The notes below the pieces were generated by a model, which was not told the origin of the DNA, made no database searches, and saw only the letters and a program-made list of their open reading frames with translations. 39,751 nucleotides of DNA from a bacterium ADurb.Bin236 (GTDB lineage: Bacteria; UBP15; UBA6099). Of the stretch, positions 6,452 to 13,620 are shown in pieces. The DNA lies in contig MWCD01000037.1 in the NCBI GenBank assembly GCA_002069885.1, positions 1-39,751 of the forward strand. The letters run 5' to 3'. The position numbers were made by a program, and so were the translations under genes. How positions within the stretch are numbered: the stretch's first letter is position 1; each line of letters begins with the position of its first letter.

Positions 6452-7540
6452 ATGTTTTCTTTTATTGTGAAAGCGATTTGTTTAGGCGCCGGCATGAGCG
6501 TTTTCTATGCCCTTGCGATGTTGTTTAACAAGGCGTTCAACCCGGAAGGCCCGCTGTGGACGTACAACATGTTCGGGTTTCTTTTTGCCGGGTTGCTGTT
6601 TGGCATATTGATGTCTCCGTACGCGGAGAAATGGCTATTGAACTTTCACAGGCAGGTGCTGAGGTCGATGCAGAGGGTGTCGCCGCACGCTATGGCGTCG
6701 GGTTTCGCCGGCCTGATGATGGGTTTCTTCTTCGCGATGCTGTTGACGGCTCCGTTTTGGTATTTTTTGAAGATGCCGGCGGCGGCGGGAGTGGCCGTGT
6801 TTTTGGTTCTTTGCGTGGTTCTTGGGTATCTCGGCGTGCTGATATTCAGCAGGGTTTCGCTGTGGGGAGGCAACGTGGTAGGTCCGATGGCGTTCAGGGC
6901 GGACGCCGCGCTGCCGAAAGTGCTGGACACCAGCGTGCTGATAGACGGAAGAATTCTCGAGTTGTACATGGCCGGTTTTCTGGAGGGAAAGCTGTTTGTT
7001 CCCGATATGGTGATTGCGGAGTTGCAGGGGATAGCGGACGATTCTGACTCAGGCAGGAGGAAGCGGGGCAGGCGGGGGCTGGACGTGTTGACGAAGATGA
7101 AGGAGAAAGAGGACGGAGAGGTGGAGATAGTGGATCTGCCGTCGCCGCGGGCTGGAGAGCCGACGGCGGTGGACGCGCGTCTGGTCAACTACGCTAAATC
7201 CATCGGCGGCGCGCTGGTCACGAACGATTTCAACCTGACTAAAGTGGCGAAGCTGCGCGGGGTGCGCTGCATCAACCTGAACGTGTTGTCGAATTCTATG
7301 AGGAAGACTTTGCTGCCCGGAGAGAGAGTGGACGTGAGCGTTGTGAAGACAGGCAAGGAGCACGGGCAGGGAATAGCATATCTGGACGACGGGACGATGA
7401 TAGTGGTTGAGAGCGGGGACAGGTTCATAGGAGATTCAGTGACGGTGGAGATAAGCAGCATAATGCAGACTGTAGCCGGAAGGCTGATATTCGCGCGAGC
7501 CACCGAAGGCCGGGATGACGACGAGGACGACGCGCGATGA
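6452..7540 (+). CDS. Membrane-anchored PIN-TRAM domain protein (YacL-like)
   Basis: 362 residues. Four hydrophobic helices cover about residues 3-25, 36-55, 82-106 and 111-133. A PIN nuclease-like domain follows (about 155-280), with acidic positions at D159 (LDTSVLIDGR), E190, D241 (VDARL) and D259 (TNDFN) that would bind metal. A TRAM RNA-binding domain lies at about 286-350. This is the YacL/PIN-TRAM architecture common in Gram-positives and several other phyla; activity is likely on RNA, but the substrate is unknown. ATG 6452 follows GGGAG; the longer in-frame start at 6320 lies upstream of the promoter. The stop overlaps the ispF ATG by one ATGA. Confidence 0.85.
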   Translation: MFSFIVKAICLGAGMSVFYALAMLFNKAFNPEGPLWTYNMFGFLFAGLLFGILMSPYAEKWLLNFHRQVLRSMQRVSPHAMASGFAGLMMGFFFAMLLTAPFWYFLKMPAAAGVAVFLVLCVVLGYLGVLIFSRVSLWGGNVVGPMAFRADAALPKVLDTSVLIDGRILELYMAGFLEGKLFVPDMVIAELQGIADDSDSGRRKRGRRGLDVLTKMKEKEDGEVEIVDLPSPRAGEPTAVDARLVNYAKSIGGALVTNDFNLTKVAKLRGVRCINLNVLSNSMRKTLLPGERVDVSVVKTGKEHGQGIAYLDDGTMIVVESGDRFIGDSVTVEISSIMQTVAGRLIFARATEGRDDDEDDAR

Positions 7541-8031
7541 GTTACAGGGTCGGATGCGGATGGGACGCGCACGCGTTCGGAGAGGACGGCCCGCTGAAGC
7601 TCGGCGGAGTGGAGATTCCCGGAGCGCGCGGGCTTTCGGGTCATTCGGACGCCGACGTTCTGGCGCACGCGGTATGCGACGCGATTCTCGGAGCTGCGGG
7701 GTTGCCCGACATAGGAGCGCATTTCCCTGACGACGATCCGCGATACGAGGGGGCCGACAGCGTCGGGCTGCTCAGGATGGCCGCGGGTTATGTTGCTGAA
7801 AAAAAATACAGAGCGGTCAACGTGGACGCCGTGATAATAGCGCAGGAGCCGAGGCTTGCCCCATTTTTTTTGCGTATGAGGGAAAACATAGCGGCGGCGG
7901 TGGGCCTTTCCCCGGAGGACGTGTCGGTGAAGGCGGCAAGCCCGGAGGGGCTTGGCGCGGTCGGCAGGGGCGAGGGGATAGCGGCTCAAGCTGTCGCTCT
8001 CTTAAAAAAGACATCCCGGAGCGGTTCATAA
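7537..8031 (+). CDS. ispF: 2-C-methyl-D-erythritol 2,4-cyclodiphosphate synthase
   Basis: 164 residues, the usual size for IspF. It catalyses ring closure to MEcPP with loss of CMP in the MEP isoprenoid pathway. Metal-site residues are in WDAHAF and LSGHSDADVLAHAVCDAI; GRGEGIAAQAV is the C-terminal signature. The usual threonine-rich KATTxExLG loop reads KAASPEGLG, with Ser in place of the conserved Thr. It is translationally coupled to the PIN-TRAM gene (ATGA overlap) and followed after 2 bp by the methyltransferase. ispD, often adjacent, is not next to it. Confidence 0.95.
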   Translation: MSYRVGCGWDAHAFGEDGPLKLGGVEIPGARGLSGHSDADVLAHAVCDAILGAAGLPDIGAHFPDDDPRYEGADSVGLLRMAAGYVAEKKYRAVNVDAVIIAQEPRLAPFFLRMRENIAAAVGLSPEDVSVKAASPEGLGAVGRGEGIAAQAVALLKKTSRSGS

Positions 8032-8033
8032 CG

Positions 8034-8762
8034 ATGATGAGGCTTACGGATAAAAACGCGATAGTGGAGGCTCTCAAGGCTGGGCGCGTGGTTTCGTTGC
8101 ATGTGGGCGCGGCCGCAAGATCGGACGAGAGGGCGGCGCGGATCGCGGCGCTCGCGCGCGAAGCCGGCATCCCCGTGCGGGACATGCCGGTCAAGGGGCG
8201 AAGCCCTATAGAGGCCGTCTGCAATGATTTTGAATACGCGACGCTTGAAAGTTTGATGGACGCGCGGGAGGAGAGCGGCGGGCTGATAGTGGCGCTTGAC
8301 CATGTGCAGGACCCGATGAACCTCGGGGCGATATTGCGGACTGCGGCGGCGGCGGGGGCCATAGGAGCGGTGATCGAGCGGAAGCGCTCGTGCGAAGTGA
8401 CGCCTGTGGTCTACGAGACGTCGTGCGGCGGGGCCGAGAGGTTGCTGATTGTCAAGGTGGCTAATCTCAGGCAGGCGCTCTCTACGATGAAGGAGAGGGG
8501 CTGCTGGGTGGCCGGAACGGACGAACGCGCGAAGGATGTCTGCCACGACGCGGACATGTCCGGAGTGTCCGTCTTGGTTATGGGCGGCGAAGGCGAGGGT
8601 ATGTCGCGAATAACGCGCGAGGAGTGCGACTATCTAGTGCGCGTGCCGACGGTCGAGGAGTTCCCGTCGCTCAATGTGTCTGTGGCGGCGGGCGTTCTGA
8701 TATTCGAGACCATGAGACAGAAGAGAGCTCTAGGAGATAAGAAACGTGGCGGGCGCGCGTGA
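8034..8762 (+). CDS. rlmB: SpoU/TrmH-family rRNA 2'-O-methyltransferase (RlmB-like)
   Basis: 242 residues. An N-terminal substrate-binding domain covers about residues 1-75, followed by a SPOUT knot domain. The three SpoU motifs are ALDHVQDPMNLGAILRTA (motif 1, with the catalytic Arg), VMGGEGEGMSRI (motif 2) and PSLNVSVAAGVLIFE (motif 3). The size and two-domain layout fit RlmB, which methylates G2251 in the 23S rRNA peptidyl-transferase loop, but a tRNA target (TrmH-like) cannot be excluded by eye. It starts 2 bp after ispF; a second ATG follows immediately at 8037. Confidence 0.88.
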   Translation: MMRLTDKNAIVEALKAGRVVSLHVGAAARSDERAARIAALAREAGIPVRDMPVKGRSPIEAVCNDFEYATLESLMDAREESGGLIVALDHVQDPMNLGAILRTAAAAGAIGAVIERKRSCEVTPVVYETSCGGAERLLIVKVANLRQALSTMKERGCWVAGTDERAKDVCHDADMSGVSVLVMGGEGEGMSRITREECDYLVRVPTVEEFPSLNVSVAAGVLIFETMRQKRALGDKKRGGRA

Positions 8763-8806
8763 ACCGGATTTGACTCCGGCGCAGTATCGGGCGAAAAGAG
8801 TTCCTA

Positions 8807-10222
8807 ATGAAAATATTATTGATAAATCCCTACACCGGCTCTGAGGAGACGGCGGGGAGATACAGGCGCTTTCTCGCGCCTATGCCGCCTATAAGTCTGG
8901 CGTATGTCGCGGCGGCGCTGGATAGGGCGGGCCTGCCGGTGTCGGTGTACGACGATTACACCGAGGGCGGTTCGAGGGAGGCTCTGGTAAAGCATATCCG
9001 CGTCGCGGATCCGGACATGATTGGGCTTTCGTGCGTCACGCCGACAGCGAAGAGGACGAATGAAATCGCGGCGCTTGTGAAAAGGGAGTTCCCGCGCGCG
9101 AAGCTGGTTCAAGGCAACCTGCATTCGAGCGTATTTTTCGAAAAGACGCTGAACGAGGGGCTGGCGGACGCGGTGGTGATAGGGGAGGGAGAGGAGACGG
9201 TGGTGGAGCTGGCGATGGCGTTCGAGAGCGGAGCGCCTCTGGCCAGCGTGGCCGGAATCGCGCACAAAGAAAACGGAAAGCCGGAGATTACGGAGCCGAG
9301 GGGATTCATAGAAGACTTGGACTCGCTGCCGTTCCCGGCGTGGCATCTGTTTCCGATAGAAAGATACAGGCTGTTCAACTTCGCGCGGGTGAGGGAGCCG
9401 GGAACGCTTGTGCTGGGTTCGCGCGGCTGCCCTTATGGATGCAACTATTGTTCGCTGAAGATTATGGGCCGCCGCAGGAGGAGAAGGTCGGCGGTCAACA
9501 TAGCCGACGAGTTCGAGTGGCTGCACGATAAGTTCGGATACGCGCAGCCGTCATTTGTCGACCCGATATTTCCGTTGACGGAGAAAGAGGCGATTGAGTT
9601 CAGCGACGAGGTGGTCCGCAGAGGCTTGAACAGGAAGCTGACGTGGATAACGGAGACAAGGGTGGACTGCGTGAACGAGCGCATGTTGAAGGCGATGGCA
9701 GCCGCCGGGCTGTCGAGGATAATGTACGGGTTCGAGGCCGGGGCGGACGGGGTGTTGGAATCGATCAGCAAAAACACTACGGTGGACAGCGCGCGCAAGG
9801 CGGTGGAGATGACTCGCAGGGCAGGGATTCAGATAATAGGTTTCTTTATGATCGGCTCCCCCGGCGACACCGTGCGGACTGTTGAGCGGACGATAGCTTT
9901 CTCGAAGAGCCTCGATATAGATTTCGCCAAGTTCACAGTGTTCTCGCCGTTTCCGGGGACGGGTATATATGACGAGTTCGTAAAGGACGGAAAAGTGGCG
10001 GCGGACGCGCCGAGTTCGAGCTTCACGAACTACCCGACTAGGGAAAACCCGGCGGTGTACGCGCCGGAGGGCATGACTAACGATGATCTTGTGAGGTTGC
10101 AAAAGAAGGCGTTCATGAGTTTCTATCTGAGGCCGAAGATGATTCTGAGACATTTGTTAAAGATAAGGACGCTGAGGGCGGCGGACGCGCTCGTCGGGAT
10201 GATGACGCTGATAAGAAAGTGA
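8807..10222 (+). CDS. B12-binding-domain radical SAM protein
   Basis: 471 residues. The N-terminal ~140 residues form a cobalamin-binding-like Rossmann domain (KILLINPYTG, MIGLSCVTPT, VVIGEGEETV). It lacks the classic DxHxxG signature; the equivalent stretch is QGNLHSS. The radical SAM core has the 4Fe-4S motif RGCPYGCNYCS (Cys208, Cys212, Cys215), followed by an unusual run of six arginines. YGFEAG and FFMIGSPGDT are typical of the BchE/oxygen-independent cyclase and methylthiotransferase-like superfamily. The substrate is unknown; such proteins often act on lipids, hopanoids or cell-envelope compounds. It is 44 bp after rlmB, possibly in the same transcript. Confidence 0.85.
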   Translation: MKILLINPYTGSEETAGRYRRFLAPMPPISLAYVAAALDRAGLPVSVYDDYTEGGSREALVKHIRVADPDMIGLSCVTPTAKRTNEIAALVKREFPRAKLVQGNLHSSVFFEKTLNEGLADAVVIGEGEETVVELAMAFESGAPLASVAGIAHKENGKPEITEPRGFIEDLDSLPFPAWHLFPIERYRLFNFARVREPGTLVLGSRGCPYGCNYCSLKIMGRRRRRRSAVNIADEFEWLHDKFGYAQPSFVDPIFPLTEKEAIEFSDEVVRRGLNRKLTWITETRVDCVNERMLKAMAAAGLSRIMYGFEAGADGVLESISKNTTVDSARKAVEMTRRAGIQIIGFFMIGSPGDTVRTVERTIAFSKSLDIDFAKFTVFSPFPGTGIYDEFVKDGKVAADAPSSSFTNYPTRENPAVYAPEGMTNDDLVRLQKKAFMSFYLRPKMILRHLLKIRTLRAADALVGMMTLIRK

Positions 10223-10256
10223 GAAAGCGGCGGAGCGACTCATTTTTTCGAATTTA

Positions 10257-10285
10257 TTGACTTGAGGCCACAACGTCATTAGTAT
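10257..10285 (+). promoter_or_regulatory. Promoter of the tRNA-tuf operon
   Basis: TTGACT at 10257-10262, a 17-nt spacer, then TAGTAT at 10280-10285. The predicted start is near 10292, about 23 nt before the first tRNA. It would drive four tRNAs and the first tuf. Confidence 0.8.
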
Positions 10286-10314
10286 TTATGTTTGGTTTGT
10301 GCGGGGTTCGCTCT

Positions 10315-10386
10315 GCCGGCGTGGCTCAGGGGTAGAGCAGCTGATTTGTAATCAGCAGGTCGTCAGTTCGAATCTGACCGCCGGCT
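10315..10386 (+). tRNA. tRNA-Thr (anticodon TGT)
   Basis: 72 nt. The acceptor GCCGGCG pairs with CGCCGGC and the discriminator is T. The anticodon stem is GCTGA/TCAGC with loop TTTGTAA, anticodon TGT. The T-loop TTCGAAT is present. No CCA is encoded. Confidence 0.95.
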
Positions 10387-10412
10387 CTGAAATTTGAAAT
10401 AGAGAAACGCCC

Positions 10413-10495
10413 GGAGGGGTGCCCGAGTGGCTAAAGGGGGCAGACTGTAAATCTGCTGGCGAACGCCTACATTGGTTCGAATCCAATCCCCTCCA
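10413..10495 (+). tRNA. tRNA-Tyr (anticodon GTA)
   Basis: 83 nt with a long variable arm, as expected for bacterial tRNA-Tyr. The acceptor GGAGGGG pairs with CCCCTCC, discriminator A. The anticodon stem GCAGA/TCTGC has loop CTGTAAA, anticodon GTA. No CCA is encoded. Confidence 0.95.
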
Positions 10496-10502
10496 TAAAT
10501 AA

Positions 10503-10518
10503 AACGGCGAAAGCCGTT
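10503..10518 (+). other. GAAA-tetraloop hairpin between tRNAs
   Basis: AACGGC-GAAA-GCCGTT forms a perfect 6-bp stem capped by a GNRA tetraloop, 7 nt after tRNA-Tyr and 7 nt before tRNA-Gly. It may help folding or processing of the polycistronic tRNA precursor; that role is inferred. Confidence 0.6.
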
Positions 10519-10525
10519 GTCAAAA

Positions 10526-10599
10526 GCGGGAGTAGCTCAGCTGGCTAGAGCGCCAGCCTTCCAAGCTGGGGGTCGCGGGTTCGAACCCCGTCTCCCGCT
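10526..10599 (+). tRNA. tRNA-Gly (anticodon TCC)
   Basis: 74 nt. The acceptor GCGGGAG pairs with CTCCCGC, discriminator T. The anticodon stem CCAGC/GCTGG has loop CTTCCAA, anticodon TCC. The T-loop is TTCGAAC. No CCA is encoded. Confidence 0.95.
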
Positions 10600-10609
10600 C
10601 TGTCCGGAG

Positions 10610-10683
10610 GCCAACGTAGCTCAGTAGGTTAGAGCGCATCCTTGGTAAGGATGAGGTCACCGGTTCGACTCCGGTCGTTGGCT
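10610..10683 (+). tRNA. tRNA-Thr (anticodon GGT)
   Basis: 74 nt. The acceptor GCCAACG pairs with CGTTGGC, discriminator T. The anticodon stem CATCC/GGATG has loop TTGGTAA, anticodon GGT. With the TGT isoacceptor 5' of it, this completes the Thr-Tyr-Gly-Thr set. tuf follows after 42 bp. Confidence 0.95.
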
Positions 10684-10713
10684 CTATTTATTTAAAGGAA
10701 TAAGAAATTATTT

Positions 10714-11927
10714 CTGGAGGAAGAAATGGGAAAAGAAAAATTTGATCGAAAGAAGCCGCACGTGAACGTGGGAACGATCGGGCACGTGGATCATGGCAAG
10801 ACGACATTGACGAGCGCGTTGACGAGGGTATTGGCGAACGCGGGGTTGGCAAAGCACATGGCGTTTGACGTGATAGACAAGGCGCCTGAAGAGAAAGCCA
10901 GAGGGATAACGATAGCGACGGCGCACGTGGAATACGAGACGATGCAAAGGCACTACGCGCACGTGGACTGTCCGGGGCACGCGGATTATATCAAGAACAT
11001 GATAACGGGCGCGGCGCAGATGGACGGAGCGGTGCTGGTGGTGGGATCGGACGACGGGCCGATGCCGCAGACGAGGGAGCACATACTGCTGGCCAGACAG
11101 GTTGGAGTGCCGCACATAGTGGTGTTCATGAACAAAGTGGACATGGTGGACGACCCGGAGTTGCTGGACTTGGTTGAGATGGAGTTGAGGGATCTGCTGA
11201 GCAAGTACGATTTTCCGGGAGACGAGATACCGATCGTGCGAGGAAGCGCGCTGAAGGCGATGGAGAGCGCGGAGTGGGAGAGAGGGAAAGACAAGTACAT
11301 AGACGCGATATACGAATTGTTGGACGCGATGGACTCATACATACCGATGCCGGTGAGAGACACGGACAAGCCGTTCCTGATGCCGGTGGAAGACGTGTTC
11401 AGCATAACGGGGAGAGGGACGGTGGCGACGGGAAGGATCGAGCGCGGAGTGATCAAGGTGCAGGAAGAAGTGGAACTGGTGGGATTGAAGGACACGCGCA
11501 AGACGGTGGTGACGGGAGTGGAGATGTTCCGCAAGCTGCTGGATCAGGGGCAGGCCGGGGACAACGTGGGGCTGCTGCTGAGAGGGATAGGGAAAGACGA
11601 GATAGAGCGAGGGATGGTGTTGGCGAAGACGGGATCGACGAAGCCGCACACGAAGTTTCGAGGAAGGGTGTACATACTGCAAAAAGAGGAAGGCGGCAGA
11701 CACAAGCCGTTCTTCAAAGGATACAGGCCGCAGTTTTACTTCAGGACGACGGACGTGACGGGAGACATCGACCTGCCGGCGGGAGTGGACATGGTGATGC
11801 CGGGAGACGAGATAGACATAGCGGTGTCGCTGATCACGCCGATAGCGATGGAGCAGGGACTGAGGTTCGCGATCCGCGAGGGCGGACGCACGGTGGGCGC
11901 GGGCGTCATCACCGAAATAATTGAATA
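10714..11927 (+). repeat. Exact repeat, tuf copy 1
   Basis: About 1,214 bp shared without visible difference with 26940-28153. The identity starts 12 nt before the ATG, covering the ribosome site, and stops inside the stop codon (TAG here, TAA in the other copy). The flanks are unrelated. The pattern is that of gene conversion between duplicate tuf genes. Confidence 0.9.
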
Positions 11928-11928
11928 G
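10726..11928 (+). CDS. tuf: Elongation factor Tu, copy 1
   Basis: 400 residues. EF-Tu carries aminoacyl-tRNA to the ribosomal A site as a GTP complex. The G motifs are GHVDHGKT (G1), RGITI (G2), DCPGH (G3), NKVD (G4) and GSAL (G5). Domains 2 and 3 follow, with [13 protein letters not shown] and a C-terminal domain ending VITEIIE. GGAGG lies 5 nt before the ATG. It is cotranscribed with four upstream tRNAs, as E. coli tufB is. The protein is identical to the copy at 26952. Isoleucine is mostly encoded by AUA (18 of 28 by hand count), unusual for so highly expressed a gene. Confidence 0.98.
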   Translation: MGKEKFDRKKPHVNVGTIGHVDHGKTTLTSALTRVLANAGLAKHMAFDVIDKAPEEKARGITIATAHVEYETMQRHYAHVDCPGHADYIKNMITGAAQMDGAVLVVGSDDGPMPQTREHILLARQVGVPHIVVFMNKVDMVDDPELLDLVEMELRDLLSKYDFPGDEIPIVRGSALKAMESAEWERGKDKYIDAIYELLDAMDSYIPMPVRDTDKPFLMPVEDVFSITGRGTVATGRIERGVIKVQEEVELVGLKDTRKTVVTGVEMFRKLLDQGQAGDNVGLLLRGIGKDEIERGMVLAKTGSTKPHTKFRGRVYILQKEEGGRHKPFFKGYRPQFYFRTTDVTGDIDLPAGVDMVMPGDEIDIAVSLITPIAMEQGLRFAIREGGRTVGAGVITEIIE

Positions 11929-11945
11929 TTGATTGAGATTTTTAC

Positions 11946-11974
11946 TTGACAGGAAAAATCTGTCGGATTATATT
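11946..11974 (+). promoter_or_regulatory. Consensus promoter of the rpmG-secE-nusG-rplK-rpoB operon
   Basis: A perfect TTGACA at 11946-11951, exactly 17 nt, then TATATT at 11969-11974. The predicted start is near 11981, about 23 nt before the rpmG TTG. It is the strongest sigma-70-like promoter in the window and sits right after tuf copy 1 with no terminator between. Confidence 0.88.
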
Positions 11975-12003
11975 GTAATTTTGCATGCGAGGGAGCGAGC
12001 AAA

Positions 12004-12153
12004 TTGAGACAGGAAGCGATACTAGCTTGCGCGGAGTGCAAGAACCGGAATTACAACACCGCGAAGAACAAGACGAACACGACGGGCAAGCTCGAAATGA
12101 AGAAGTACTGCAAGAAGTGCAAAAAGCACACGACGCACAAAGAAATAAAGTAG
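12004..12153 (+). CDS. rpmG: 50S ribosomal protein L33 (zinc type)
   Basis: 49 residues from a TTG start, with GGGAG 8 nt upstream. The translation begins [18 protein letters not shown] and ends [10 protein letters not shown]. Cys pairs CAEC and CKKC make a zinc ribbon, so this is the zinc-binding form. Placing rpmG and tRNA-Trp between tuf and secE is a common bacterial order. The gene is short and lies outside any long ORF. Confidence 0.93.
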   Translation: MRQEAILACAECKNRNYNTAKNKTNTTGKLEMKKYCKKCKKHTTHKEIK

Positions 12154-12179
12154 CGTCCGCGCTTTTGATATCGGAATGA

Positions 12180-12253
12180 AGGCCCGTAGCTCCAATTGGT
12201 AGAGCACTGGACTCCAAATCCGGGGGTTGTCGGTTCGAATCCGGCCGGGCCTG
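12180..12253 (+). tRNA. tRNA-Trp (anticodon CCA)
   Basis: 74 nt. The acceptor AGGCCCG pairs with CGGGCCT, discriminator G. The anticodon stem CTGGA/TCCGG has loop CTCCAAA, anticodon CCA. The T-loop is TTCGAAT. No 3' CCA is encoded. It sits between rpmG and secE. Confidence 0.95.
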
Positions 12254-12292
12254 TGAAGCGGCCGAAAATAGCGGGCCGAAAAGAGAGAAGAG

Positions 12293-12523
12293 ATGGCGCA
12301 GGAAAAAGAGAAACAGAACCTTGTAAAGGGCGCGCGGGAGTTTTTCGGCGAGGTGTACGCCGAATCGAAAAAGGTCGCGTGGCCGAACAGGGAAACGCTG
12401 ATAAATTCGACATTGCTGGTGTTCGTGGTGATAGTGGTATTGTCGACGCTGATGGCGTTGGCGGACGGCGGGCTGAACGCGTTGTTCGAATACGGATTCG
12501 ACAGCCTGAAAAAATATTTTTAA
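12293..12523 (+). CDS. secE: Preprotein translocase subunit SecE
   Basis: 76 residues, the short single-TM form of SecE. It clamps SecY in the SecYEG channel of the inner membrane. A conserved amphipathic stretch FFGEVYAESKKVAWPNRET precedes one TM helix (LLVFVVIVVLSTLMAL). It is followed by nusG after 15 bp, the near-universal secE-nusG pair. Confidence 0.96.
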   Translation: MAQEKEKQNLVKGAREFFGEVYAESKKVAWPNRETLINSTLLVFVVIVVLSTLMALADGGLNALFEYGFDSLKKYF

Positions 12524-12538
12524 GGACAGTGGATTTTT

Positions 12539-13063
12539 ATGGCTAGCAGATGGTACGTCGTGCATACATACTCGGGGCATGAGAACAAGGTGAAAGCCAG
12601 CCTCGAAAAGCAGATCGCCGCCCGGACGATGGACAACATGATCGAGCAGATACTTGTTCCGACCGAGGAGCAGGTGCAGATAAAGGGCAGCCAGAGGAAA
12701 GTCGTACAAAAGAAGATATTTAAAGGATATATATTCGTAAGGATGGAATTGACGGACGAGACGTGGTACATAGTGCGGAACACGCCGGGCGTCACCGGAT
12801 TCATAGGAGACGGGAGCAGGCCGACGCCGCTTTCTGAAAGCGAAGTTAATTTCATCCTCAAGAGAATGGGACTAGAGGCGCCCAGAGTCGCTGTGAATTT
12901 CGACAAGGACGAGGGAGTAAGGGTCCTGTTTGGTCCGTTCGCGGACTATTCGGGAGTGGTGAAGGAAGTCGATATGAACAGGGAAAAAGTGGTGGTTCTG
13001 CTATCGCTATTCGGGCGCGACACTCCTGTAGAGTTGGAATTCGACCAAGTAGAAAGAATCTGA
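12539..13063 (+). CDS. nusG: Transcription termination/antitermination factor NusG
   Basis: 174 residues, normal length. The NGN domain (about 1-115) begins RWYVVHTYSGHENKVKASLE and includes GYIFVRMEL and NTPGVTGFIGDG. The C-terminal KOW domain (about 122-174) carries FGPFADYSGVVKEVD. NusG binds the RNA polymerase clamp and couples it to Rho or to ribosomal S10. A 96-bp gap precedes rplK. Confidence 0.97.
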   Translation: MASRWYVVHTYSGHENKVKASLEKQIAARTMDNMIEQILVPTEEQVQIKGSQRKVVQKKIFKGYIFVRMELTDETWYIVRNTPGVTGFIGDGSRPTPLSESEVNFILKRMGLEAPRVAVNFDKDEGVRVLFGPFADYSGVVKEVDMNREKVVVLLSLFGRDTPVELEFDQVERI

Positions 13064-13159
13064 ACCGAAGGCGGCGTCCGGGCGGGTCGGGCGACACGGA
13101 TGATTGTGTTTGTCGGCGCGCGGGCCGGAAACGCCTGACGACTTTGAGAGGAAAGCAAC

Positions 13160-13585
13160 ATGGCAAAGAGAGTGGTAGGGCTGATCAAACTGCAGTTGCC
13201 GGCCGGAGAAGCGAACCCGGCGCCCCCCGTGGGCCCCGCGCTAGGCCAGCACGGCGTCAACATCATGGAGTTCTGCAAGGCTTACAATGAGAGGACGAAG
13301 GAGCAGAAAGGGACAGTCATCCCCGTCGAAATCACCGTCTTCCATGACAAGTCGATAAAGTTCATCCTGAAGACGCCGCCCGCCGCGGAACTGATAAAGA
13401 AGGAAATGAAGATTGACAAAGGCTCGAGCGCGCCGGGGAAGGAATCCAAGGGCGTGTTGAGCAAGGCGTCGGTCCGGAGCATAGCGCAGACGAAGATGCC
13501 CGACCTCAACGCGGTGACGGTTGAGGGCGCGATGAGAATAATCGAGGGAACCGCCAGAAGCATGGGCGTGAAGTTGGAAGACTGA
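13160..13585 (+). CDS. rplK: 50S ribosomal protein L11
   Basis: 141 residues, standard length. It binds the 23S GTPase-associated centre. The N-terminal domain has [20 protein letters not shown] (with the thiostrepton-site prolines) and the C-terminal domain ends near [23 protein letters not shown] ribosome site precedes ATG. The 96-bp leader after nusG could hold an L1 operator, but I could not identify one. Confidence 0.97.
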   Translation: MAKRVVGLIKLQLPAGEANPAPPVGPALGQHGVNIMEFCKAYNERTKEQKGTVIPVEITVFHDKSIKFILKTPPAAELIKKEMKIDKGSSAPGKESKGVLSKASVRSIAQTKMPDLNAVTVEGAMRIIEGTARSMGVKLED

Positions 13586-13620
13586 ATCTGGGTTCCCGAA
13601 CAACAGCGAGGAGCAGGACG

